Shown here one piece after another: positions 1-12,300 of a stretch of 64,000 nucleotides of DNA. The notes beneath the pieces are model-generated. The model was not told where the DNA came from. It saw only the letters and a list, made by a program, of their open reading frames with translations, and did no database searches. Location of the stretch: NCBI GenBank assembly GCA_022316685.1, contig JAKJHU010000005.1:10456707-10520706 (forward strand). The letters are read 5' to 3'. The first letter of the stretch is position 1; every line of letters begins with the position of its first letter. The translations under genes were made by a program, and so were the position numbers. This DNA is from Progne subis subis (taxonomy: Eukaryota; Chordata; Aves; Passeriformes; Hirundinidae).

Positions 1-139
1 TAGGACAGAGGCTGGGACTGCATGTGTAGGCACATGATAGCAGGTAATAAATAGCTCAGTGTAATTATTATTTCTTGGGATGTAAATTAAATACACTTTT
101 TCCCAAATTACCTTCAGCTTCCAGAGATAAAGAACTTAC

Positions 140-345
140 TTGCACCAAGCCTGGCTCCTCCTATGAATTGATCACTTGAGCTGAAAGTTGACTTGTGCCA
201 GACAGTCAGGTGTAGACATGATTGCTGTAGCTGAGCTGGGGTCACACCATCAAAGACAAACAAGTGTTTCCACTGTGGACAGGCTTCCTTCTTCAGGACA
301 GGAGACTTTTGCTTTACCTCTGCTTGGTCTGGAAGGATAAGACAA
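140..345 (-). CDS. SYTL3: SYTL3 coding exon 14 (C2B core), last exon in window
   Basis: Acceptor GGGGAAG|T, donor GCAA|GTAAGT, phase 2 to 1. Encodes [20 protein letters not shown], then [19 protein letters not shown] and IGGARLGA, all C2B. The ordinary donor shows that a final exon lies to the left of the window. The acceptor has 12 G between a T-rich tract and the AAG. Confidence 0.95.
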
Positions 346-3300
346 CTTCCCCCCCCCCCCATAAAAAAGAGTTCAGCAAGGTTACTGATTTCTCAACCAG
401 AAAACAGTTTCAATAACCAACTAGAGCCCTTAGTTTGCCTCAGAAAGCAAAACAGTTCAACCTTAGTGCAAGACAGAACAGGGTGCCCTTGTATTTATTT
501 TGGGACGTGCAACTTTTCCTGCCAGCCTATAGTGCAGGTGCAAGTAAGCTCTTGTAGTCTGCTTTGACTCTGCTGACTGCTGAAGGAGTCTGCTGCACGA
601 GCTGCTACCCAGTAGTGCCTGAAAGCTGCCTTTTAGGAGATTAAATGCTCACCCATTGCACCAAAGGTGGGTGCCACAACAGGTGAAACAGCTTTATGAG
701 ATGTAAGTTTATCCCAGTATCATCATTCCAGTGGAATCTGATGCCTGACAGCAAGGAAGTGAAAAAAATTCCACATACAACTACTCAGCACACTGAAGAA
801 AAATTCAGTTCCTTCTCTTTCAAAATGCTGAGAATGAAGAGGATGAAAGTTTTCAGTGTATCCAGAGCTATACTCAATTCTGCAAAGGCACAGCTGAAAC
901 TGTGACAACACCCTCTTTATTTGCACCTTTTTCTCCCCATTCCCTAAAAGCACATACTTAAACTAGTGAACTCTAGATCTAATGACAAAATTGCAATCTA
1001 AAATTTGAGACCAATGGGGCAGGTGGGACCCATCACTACCCTGCAAAGTGCCGCTGTCCTGCAGACACCCAAGTGTAACCATTACTGGGATGTCTGATTA
1101 AGAGTGTGGGCAATGCCACTCACTCATGCCAGTCTCCTGCTGAAAATATGTTAATATGTACATTTGCATAAAGCACATGTGACAATCTCCATTTGAAGTG
1201 TTAGGTCTCAGACATACCCTTTAACAAAGGAGTTCAGCATTCCAGCAGATCTCAGCATGGGCAAGTTCTTGGCCCCAAATATCATAACCTGAAGCTGGCA
1301 GTTGAGAACTCCTTGGTCTTTGTTTCCTGAAAAAGGAGCACTTATCATATGAAATGCCCAGTTAGTTCAGCTCATGGCTTAAGATGCTGCTAAAAGTAAG
1401 TAGAGGAATGCCTAAGTGGCACTACTGAGATAAGGAGTCATAAGGCTGGACGAGGAACATTTCAAAGATTTGAATGTTTGTACAGTGAATGATTACACAC
1501 ACAAAGCAAACCAAGCGGTGAGTAGCAGGCTGCTTTGTGATCCCTGTTCCAAAGACAAAGGTTTCTGTTGTGTTTGTGAAAAGCAAACACAGGGCAGTAC
1601 ACACAGAAGCATTTCTCTGGAACAGTCAGAAGCAGGGGAGAGAGCAAACCCCATTGTGTGATACTGCTCTGCTCACAGCTCGAGGCACAGAGCCGAGACC
1701 CAAAACACTGGCGTGCAGAGGGAGGAAAAACAGAAGATACAGTTGCTAACTTGGGGTCATTAGGAAAAGCAAACAAAAATAACAAAACAGTTAATTGGAG
1801 TTTCTCATTGTTCTCTACCTGCTGCTGTGGCGCTCACACAGAGAGCACTACTAGAGCTCTGAATGTCTGTACACCTAAGGTCTGGGGAGGTAAAGAAAAG
1901 GAGGATTTCCTATGCCTGCCTCCCAAAGTGTTCATTTCCCTCCACCAGCAGGTGCTTGCTCTGACGTACTACAGCAATACTTAGTGTATCTTACACGTTT
2001 TCATTACTAGAAACTGAATCCTGACTACGCATTTTGAATCTAACATCTTTCAAATGAAACAATCTCCCTAAGATGAAAGCACTGGAGGAAGCCAAAGGTG
2101 CTGGTCTGGTATCCTTGCAGACATTTTCCTTCCCAATTTTCCCCAAACTGGCAGTCTTTGCCTTGGACAGCAGAACTGCTGTTTCACCTCCAGAACATGG
2201 TAACATCATGACAGGCACAAGTTTGGAAAACAGCTGGATGCATCGCACTGCTGCCATTATAATGTCCAACTTCTGTTGGTATTAAAAAGAACAAATATAC
2301 AAAGCTTGAAAATGTTTTGATTTTAAATAATCTAAGATATAAAACACCACAAAGCACCATTTGCTGTAGCTGTTAAAAAAAAAAAAAAAACATACAGGAA
2401 TATTACAGACACTTTGCCAGTCCTTCACTGATGTCAATTCTTTTCTAGCCAAGGAATTCACAGAATCATTTATGGTGGAAAAGACCTCTAAGGTCATTGA
2501 GAGCAACTGTTAAGCACTCGTGTATGCTGAAGCATTTTATACCTTCAGACTGGAGGCTTTGATACTGGGCTGGTAGGGACAGCCTTGCAGACACAAGGAG
2601 TTCACCGCTGTACTGGATAAGATCATCTTCAGGCTTCTCAAGCTGAAGAAAAGGACATACAGAAGGCTACATTACTGCAATCATTCTCACAGCTTATTCT
2701 CACATCCTTCTCACAGCTTATTTGTGTTTCCAACACATCTTGCAAATGGGCTGGATTGACAGCATTTTCCCCTCAGTGATCTCACCGGGGTGATCCTTCT
2801 CAAGGCTTTCACTACACCTTGCTCTCAAGGTACAATTAAGCACAGAAACTTAGAGTCACCTTGGGTTTGAGCAGGTACCAGTCAAACTGCATTGAGTCCT
2901 CTTCAAAATTCCACGCTGCCAGGGGAATCACCACTTCCCCCAAGAACACCCTGTATTTGAGAGCTCCTGCATGCCACACAGAGATCTGAAGTTGCCGACT
3001 GCTCAGCTGGGAGTATTCAATCTTGTACTAGGAAGATAAACAGCATTTACAGAGCAATGCACAGGATCAATGCAGGCCCACGCTCGTGACCTGCTCCTAG
3101 GAAGCCCAGCCACAGCATGACTGAAGGCCTCTGGATGCAGGCAGAACCATGTCTGAATGTGCTTTGCAACCTGAAAAAAACCCCAACTACTTACACATGC
3201 TGAATAATGCTCATTCAAATAGGAAACAACATTCCAGGAATACCTTGACCTCCCTTTCTAAAGTTTTTGATCATAAATTCAGAACTTTAAATAACTCTTG

Positions 3301-6300
3301 ACCATTTTTGCTGGGGTTTGGGAGTTGGTTGGGGGGTTTTTTGTTTGTTGGGGGGAGGGTTGTAATGGGTGGTTTTGGTGTTGGGTTTTTGTTTTTTGGT
3401 TTTTTTTCGTCGTTGGTTTGCCTTTTTTTTGTGTGTGTGTTTTGTTTTTATACATATATACATTTACATTTTTGTATCTATCTATCTATCTAATATATAT
3501 CTATGTTTACACTCCCAGCAGAATGTGGCTGCTCTGGAAGCCAGCTCAAGAAGAAGACACCTAATGATAGTTCTTAAATTCCCATTCTGGTAAGTGGACA
3601 TCTACTTAATGCAGGGGCAAGGAAGTAATTCAGCTGATGACTAATCAAAGCCTTGATCACTCTCTAGACATGGTTAGAGCCCTCTGAGACACTGCTGGGT
3701 ATCTAATACACCCCTGAGACTGGCAAACCCAGCCCACAGGTGACCTGCATGGAAAGCTGGAGGCAATGGCACAGGCACAGAACTCAGTACCCATATTTAG
3801 GCTGCTGAATCACAAGCTGGGTGTGGGCTCTGTGGCTGATCACCCTGAGTCACCCTGGGCTCCAGTGACTCCCAGGAGCAGTCACACACGCAGCTACCTA
3901 CAAATGCAGGTACCTTCACCTGCAGTTGAATCCCACCCAGCTGGATCTCAGTGTCTAGATGGAGTTCACCTGCAGTAGTGCTGTGCACTCCTGACCTTTT
4001 TTGCTACTCTGGATAAACGAATAACTAAACTATTTTAAAATATTTCTAAGTAAACACCTTTAGAGTTTATACAACCAGCTCAGGCATGGCTCTCACTCTC
4101 CTTGAATCACTTCTGCATGATTGGCACTGCAAAAGGACTATAAAACTAGGACCAGCGATTTCAGCTTCTGGCCTTTTTTGTCTGCCGGCTTAAACCCTCT
4201 AGCCAGGCTTTGGTCTGCATAAGAATCACATACATTAAAAAAATCCTTTCATGCTGTTATAAAACTTTATCTATGGTCTTTAAAAATATTTTGCTTGTTT
4301 CGCTCACTATTGACTCTTGATGTTCATACACACCAAGAGTTGGGGTAACACTGAAACTTTAGTGTAGTTCAAGAAGCAATACAAGTTTGCCTCTTCACCA
4401 ACGTTGTGTCATATCTCTTCCAAGACAATATATTACTGAAGAACTCATCATCTTATGCCCTACTTCAGCTTGCCAAAGCACACACCAAAAAATGGCTTGC
4501 AGTATCTGAGTACAGAAGTGGAGCTGGGAAAGCTGAGAACAACCAAACTAATGCAGGCTCTCCAGGCTGACAGTACTTAGCTTCATATTTAATGAAGTGT
4601 CTCTGAAGCAAGAATAGCAACTTCTGTTTCCTGTACACAATTCTAACAAGGATACAAGAAGCAATACTGAAAGGCATTAAGGAGTTGAAATCTTAACTGC
4701 TCATCTCTGCTGGGATTATTAATGTTTGAAATTAGACAGCACAAAGAAACGTCAGTTGCAGAAAAGGAAGCAGGCACTGTTTGAGAGATGGTGGATTTCA
4801 GCTGGCACACAGTTAACTGTAGAGAAACACTTCCAGTGGCACTGACCAAAGGGGCATCACTTGAAAGGGATATTTATGTAAAATTCCAACTCTTCTGCAA
4901 TACACCCAGTTTCTGCACTGTACAAGAAAAAGCATCTATGGAAGACAATTTGCTTTTGCCACATGGTAAATCAGAACAATACTGGCATTCACTAAAGATA
5001 CTTTCTTGGACAAAGGCAGACTTCACTAATGGTTTGAAATTTACTGTTGCAGCTCCAAAAGCAACTCTCTTATTTAGACTGAAAAAACATAAATTTTAAA
5101 ATTATTATTTTCAGTGACTCCTAAATTTGCCCCGTCAGGTCAGTTCAGAATTTGCAGGATTGTACCACGGAAAAGCACACTTAGCAGCATGGAATTGCAA
5201 ACCATACCTTCAAAATCTCATCAAACTCTGGATCCACTGTGCTCTTTTTGACAGCTGTCTTCCTCTTACTCCGAGGAGATTTATCAGGAAGTAAATAAAC
5301 CTTCACATACCTTGGAGGTAAAGATACATGGAAACTGATCAGAAGGAGCAGGGAGGATCAAATAAAAAAAAAACAAAACAAAATGAACCAATTAGATGAG
5401 AGGAGATTTTTCTTAATTCTTAAACAATTTTATTGACTTCGTATGTTCCCAAGCAAGAAAATGGCAAAATATGATTTACATATTTTCTCAATAAAAGTAG
5501 ATAGATTATAAGGATCCTTGTGTACCATTCAGCTAATGTGTTTCAATTCCACCATACTTGGGAAGGGATTAGGATGTGAACAGGAATCCTGTTGTCATAC
5601 TCTTGGGCCTCTGGTAAAACAGCCCCCTAAAGAAGTCACCATGTTAGTTGTAGTGACAGCTTTATGATGAAAACAAAGAGCACGTTTGAAGGAGGTGGGG
5701 TTGTTTAGCCTGGAGAAGAGGAGGCTTAGAGGTGACCTTATTACTCTCTACAACTTCCTGAAGGGAGGTTGTAGACAGGTGGGGGTCGGTCTCTTCCACC
5801 GGGCAGCAACTGACAGAACAAGGGGACACAGTCTCAAGCTACGTCAGGGAAGGTACAGGTTAGATATTAGGAAAAAATTTTTCACTGAGAGAGTAGTTAA
5901 GCACTGGAATTGTCTTCCCAGGGAGGTGGTGGAGTCACCATCTCTGGATGTGTTTAAAAAAAGACTGGACATGGCACTTAGTGCTATAGTCTAGTTGAGG
6001 TGTTAACGCACAGGTTGGACTTGATCTTAGAGGTCTCTTCCAACCTCATTATTCTGTGATTCTGTGCTCAAAGAAAAAAAAAAAAAAAAAAAAAAAAAAT
6101 TATATATATATATGTTTCCCCCAACATTCATGAAGTAAATCCCATCTTCACAACAACAGGTAAATTATACAGAATAATTCATAGGTCTAACAAATGCTAA
6201 TTATTCTAACAGCCACTAGGATGAAAATGAGAGATTGTCTAAAGGGCTCAAAATTGCCCTAACATTGATTCAAGAAAAACCAGCCAAAAAAATATCTGGA

Positions 6301-9300
6301 AGCTGAGTTGGACCAATATCAAGCACCAATGATTCATACCCAAAGTTTCTCAAGTGTAGGTCAAGTGAACACTAATACCTAAATACTCCCCATAGTATCA
6401 GTTCAGTGGGCTGTACTTGTGTTATGGCTTCAAAACTAAAGAATTTCAGCAACAGAGATTGCTTTCAGCTTGTCAGGGGAAGGAGTGGCTGTTTACATAA
6501 TACAAAGCATTTTTAAACTGTACTTATACATATTTCAGATACTATGATTTAAATGAATTTTAAAACAGCCTCTTGATGAACTTACTGCGTAAATAAAATC
6601 TGCTGTCTCTCATATCATCAGTGCAGAACTTACACACTATTCCCTATTTTTTCCAAACTGATCCATAGGTAAAGCTACTTTTTAAAATATACAGATACTG
6701 GAAGATTTAGCTTCTTGTTCTATGAGCCCAGATCATTCTAATTAAAACACTAGCCAGCCAGACTTCAAACCAGCAAATAAGCTAAATAATTAATCAGGTT
6801 TTAAACATCAGTTAAAAGCCAGCTTTTCAGCAAGCATGTCAAATAAGCGTGCTGTACGTTTTCAGTTGGCTTGGAAACCAACAGAAATATAAAAATATGT
6901 ACCCATAGAGAATACAATGTTTACTACACAGCACTTCCCACGTTGCCTTTCAAGCTTCCTGCAAGTGTTTGCCTCGCTTAATTACCAGGGGACTTAGAGA
7001 ACCTTGACCCACTTCTGAAGTGCTCCCTAACATCCCTTCTTCAGAGGCTGCTCTTCCAGTATGGCACTGCTCATCACCAAGCTCATCTTTATAAACATTC
7101 TCTGCAGGACCTGCACAAAATCCATCGTCCTTCTAGGTGAAGGTGACTGCTTTCCAATGAGGGCACTCAAATGCTCCAACATGGTGAGACAGCAGGGGCA
7201 GGAACAGGTAGTTAGGGATTCTACCTGGTGATTTTCTATCAGCGGTTACTGCATGGCCAGAGAGGACTCTTTAGTGATAAACAGAGAGATCACCAAGGTT
7301 TAATTATCCAACCAAAAATTTCTATGGCATATTTTATGCACAGAAATATCTACTCCTTCCTCTTACAACAGTACATTATTAAGCAGATTTAGATTTTAAA
7401 ACACGTTGCAGCAGCTGAAATTTTTACTTTTATCACAGAAGATGGAAGCACCCAAGTCATATAGCAACCACCCAGTGACCCACAATGGGCCACAGCAGGT
7501 GAATTAGGAGCACGACACCTCATGTTTCAGCTACAACTTAAAAACTAAAAACTGAACAGCAGTTCCTGAGGCTCAAAGGTACTCACCAACAACACATACC
7601 CAACTGCCTGCTCACAGGCAGGGAAAGAGAATTCCTAGCAGAAAGTGGTGATAATGGAGTAAGAACTGGTACAAAACCCATTCGTCTTGCAGTGTGTATG
7701 TGTGCAAAGGGTTGGTGTGTATGTTGGGTGTTCTGAAGGTGCCAGTAGGGCATACCATCATGTATCAATCCATTTCACTCAGAACATGTGCAAGTACTGT
7801 AAAAAACAGAATATTTTCTTTATGTTTCTTCTTCTCTACAGAAATACTTACGGGTTACACTTTTTCTTCTTCTCTTCTCCATAACCCAGGTTCTTGCATC
7901 CCTTGATGCAAACTTCCAAGATGCAAGTTCTGAAGTTGTACTTCAAGGCAAACTCTATTTCTCCTGTGATGTTAGCCTTGCCAAAATTGCCAGACTCAGT
8001 GCAAATGCTGCTAAGACTATACAAACTCCCCTAAGAAAAGACAAATGTCTGGTAAAAGCAGCTTCAGATCAAACAGGACAAAACATTCATTTCACTCAAT
8101 AGTCAGTATCTTTACAGACATCACTGTAAAGCTACTGCAAATCATAAAATTTAGGGTAATCTGCACAAAACATTCCATTGCTTCCATAACATCCCTGAAA
8201 ATCACAACTGTAATTGCAGTTCTACTGCTTTGCCATCTTCTCTTCAGTAAACTTCCTACGCTGAGAAAAAACTTCTAGAAGTAACTTCTAGATCTAGAAA
8301 CTCTTTTTGTATAAAACTGCTACATTGCTTCCCTTGAGAAAAATGGGATAAGAGTCTGAAAGGGAGTGAAAAAACCCTCTGAAATCTAAAAACATTTTAA
8401 AAATCATTTAATTATACTGCTTTTAATGCACAGCTCATAGCAGGGTACACTACCAAGACATTTGGTTCTACCATGTATTAGAGGAAATACCAAAGTTGCC
8501 TGCACATCCAGTAAATACTTTACAAGATGTCCCAATTTTACATAAAAATTATGTACTCTGTATTGCAGACCATTCAGGAGGGACTAAAACACGAATACTT
8601 GCAGCTGTTGCATGTGGTCGCATAAAGATGATGTTCCCTAGTTCACTTCAGCCACTTTATCCTCCCTTCATTTACTTCCACCTTTGGGGCAAAGGTTTGG
8701 ATGCTGTATATATGGTCCATCCACACATACAAAGAGCACCTGTGTCTAGCATTTACAGAAGGCAGGACACGGCAGAGAAGGAAGAGACCAATCCTTTGTG
8801 TGGCCCAGCCCAGAGACCTAACTCTAGGGCGCTATTTTGCTTTCGCTGTAACAAATTATCAGCTCAGAACAGTTTGCTCTCCATTCATTTATAATGATAT
8901 TCTTTAAGGTGAGCCCTAGGAACTTTTTACACAGCATTTGTCACGAAGGCACCACTGTTGCGATCAGTCTCTCAGCAACACTACCCTAGATTGCTAAGAT
9001 ATCTGTGTTAGATCACTCCTCCCCCTGAAAATAAACACCAACCCACACAGGACTGGTCGACCAAGGAGCTCTGCATTGCACAACCCAGCAGCTACAAGTG
9101 CAAAGCAGTGTTTGCAAGATCATATCTCTCTTCTGTGGAGATGCTTTTCTTCCTTTGTACAGCATGCCAAATATTCAATTCACACCAATGGATTCTATTC
9201 TCTCTTTCAAGCTCTAAGCAACACACATACGTGTCAAAAGAAGTGTTAGGCCTCTTTTGACCTGATGCTTGTTGCAAATAATCTTACCCCTTCCACAAGA

Positions 9301-12300
9301 AGTGGATCAGTGTAATCAATCTAACTTGCAGCTTTGTTCAGCTCTGCACTTTCATTCGCTAACATATTTCTATCACCAGACCAGAAAATGCTTATTTTCT
9401 GCCAAAATCCTTTATGGCAATGGAACGCAAACAGAGTTTTGTCCTAAGCTCATATGTCCTAAAAAAAAGTTCTGCGAAAGTTCCTCACATTTATTCCCCA
9501 GAACACTATTTATTTTGGAAAGCTGGATAGGTGTTATGATTAATGATGTTTGGACTGAATATCACTACATATGTCTAACATCTTGTACTTCTGCTGGCAT
9601 GACTGGAAGAAATGCCATCTGAGGTTCTGGAAGATAATTTTTTTATGGAGTGACCTTTAACATCCAACAAATACCCATAAAGAGAAGATCAATGGAATTT
9701 GACCTCCACCTTTATAAGATAGTAGAAAATATTTCGGTTTTAAGACTGAGATTTTTATGGCCCATCTCAAATAGTTGTCACTGGAATCACAAAAGTAATA
9801 CAAAGCTGTTTTCCATTTGTCAGCTTAACACCTCAAGCTCCACAGTGCAATGAACTATGAGAGAGCACCAAGGTCCCAGTGTGTGTTTCTGCTTCTCTGT
9901 CAAGTGAGCAGCCTGGTTTAATTTTGATTCCTTAAGTCATTTTAGTTCCCTTCTTTACAAGATCAGTCATGAATTCTTTGGATACTTCACCTTGCTTAAC
10001 CTCATCAGTAATAGAAATTAGCTTCCACAGTTAATCATAGAGACTTTAAAGCATGTGTTGAATTCATTTATAACCAGCTTCTCTCTCTCTCTCATTTGCA
10101 GTATTCAAAATGCCATCCAGCAGAGGATGATTCAATGTCATCCCCTAAGCCTACAAACTGCTCCCCTGGCTTCCATCACTGTCAGTTTCCTCTCTATTCA
10201 GTGGCATTCTGACATTTGAATTTCCACTGACATTTCCAATACCACAGTTCATGCAGACTGACAAAACCCTTCTGGTAAACGAAGCCTGAAGAGAAAAAGC
10301 CAGATATTAGGTGAGAGAGTACCACATTCATAATCCTGATCCTAATAACCAAATGGGAATAATGTTAGCTGCATTTGCAAAATTCAGAAGGAGTTGCTCT
10401 ATCAATTATTCATTATCAGTGGATGATATATCCATCATTTATCCATTATTAATTTGCCTTAGGCTTCAAAAAGTTCCGTGTTACTAAGAGAACTGTGCCA
10501 AAGGCATCAGTGTTTCATCAGATACAAACTCAAGCGCAATTCTTCCTTCATTTTGTAATATAGTCGAAAATACACCAACATTCTGCACAAGCTTTTATAC
10601 CTGTTCCCTTTAAACAGCTCTTCTGCCGTGTTTCACCTTTAACTTACGTGTTTTCTGCCATCACAGAAAACTGTATCACTTGTGGGACTGGTCATTATGT
10701 CTTCTTCCTCCTTCCAACTACTTTTGCTCTGAGTTTCACTGTCATTTTGGGCCCCAGTGATGAGCTGTTGCAGACTAGGTGTACTTTTCATCTGTAAGAA
10801 ATTCAGAGAGTAAATTTTTTTTTTTTTCAATTTAAGAAAATGCCCTGATTCAAGAATGCTATCAGAAGAAAATTCAGTAAATATCTACAACTGACTCTGA
10901 TAAGGGTCATGCCGGTGGCACACCTTCAAAGATAATGTAGTAACTTAATTTAAATGTTGATTTGTAACTCCCTCAACCCAGTTAGTGGTACACTCATTAT
11001 ATTAATAATTTTTTTAAATCAGTATACCACCAGCTAATCTAAGGGTCACAACCACAGCAATTACTAACAGCAGTCTACTATTAACACACCAAAAGTAGCA
11101 ATATACTAATAAAGGTCTTTATTGTGCCTTAATAAAACAGTAATTTTGGAAGAAAATATAATCTTGCCTCCATGAAATTAAAAAATGTATTTTGCAATAT
11201 GCATGACACACGCTCATATTTACTAGAATGAATGTAAGTTGAAAGAGACACAAAAATAGAAACAGACTGACAAGTTCCTATTGAGCTTTGTTTACAGAAA
11301 AAGTTTAAATTTACAAGGTGTTCTTGTCTTTGCTTTGACTATGTCCATTCACTCTTCCAATTTTCCCATAAAAACCCTGATAATTTCTGAGACAGTTACC
11401 TATATCAATCAAAGCTCCTTGAGATTTATCTTCAGCCACCTCTGTTACCAAGAACAACACCTAACAGAATGAAGTGCCAAAATACAAATACATAGGGCTG
11501 GAAATATGCTCAAAATATTGGTGTGTCTGGCACACCACTTCCTGGGGATAATACAATCTATGGAAAGTATGTTGACACCTTCGTGAATAGGAAAAAAGCA
11601 AGATAAGAAATTTTACATGATTAGGATCTAAGAAAATAATTTCTTTTAAAAACTTGTGCGAACAGATTACCTGAACAACTAAAAAGAATATAGTGTGACT
11701 GAATCAATAGAAAGGATAAGGACTTATTTTTACAAAGGAAACAGGAAATGTGAGAGAATCCCTCCTGCACAGTCAGCAGAAAGCACTAGAGAATGAGGAC
11801 AAGAGATGAGATAATACAGTGAGATTACTTCTGAAAAAAACAGGACGTGCAAAATCCTAACCAGTCTGCTGTTATTATAACACACAGAAAATGTGATGTC
11901 TATCAAGTGCCCTGCCTTAAGAATAGATGCAAGAATTAAGTTACCTTGTGAGAGGGAAACAGACAGAAAATGCATTCACAATATAGTCTCAAAAAAAAAC
12001 CCAAAAAAACCAAGCAAACCCAAAACAGAATTTCCTAGCAGAGAAACTGTCTTCTGCTTTATAAACCTGAAACACAACCAATTTCACTTGCTAACCAAAA
12101 CAAGCTTAAGCTACCACACACTGAATTTTAGCTTCTACTTGCATCAGAAAGACTTTGCTACTGTGGAGTATGGAACATGAGAGACTGACAAGGCAACACA
12201 GTTCCAGAGCTAAACTCAGCAGCAGGTCACACAAGCCCAGCCCAGCTGTAATGTCTGCTTCTGTTGCCACAGGAGAGGTATCCCACAGCTACCAATGCAC

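Larger units (their letters stand above)
346..5207 (-). other. SYTL3 introns in the C2 region, left part
   Basis: Noncoding sequence between exons 14 and 10 (346-1217, 1327-2542, 2643-2859, 3028-5207). It holds a CR1 tail fragment near 2460-2510, an A18 run near 2374, a G/T-rich tract at 3305-3440 and a TATC repeat at 3476-3492. I see nothing else recognisable; short open frames here have no homology or codon pattern. Confidence 0.75.
5311..10647 (-). other. SYTL3 introns 9 and 8 (with CR1)
   Basis: Intron 5311-7851 carries the clear plus-oriented CR1 copy and its A/TA tail. Intron 8031-10647 is AT-rich with a short CT repeat at 10080-10093 and an exon-like decoy at 10285 on the minus strand. 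No other gene is visible. Confidence 0.75.
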
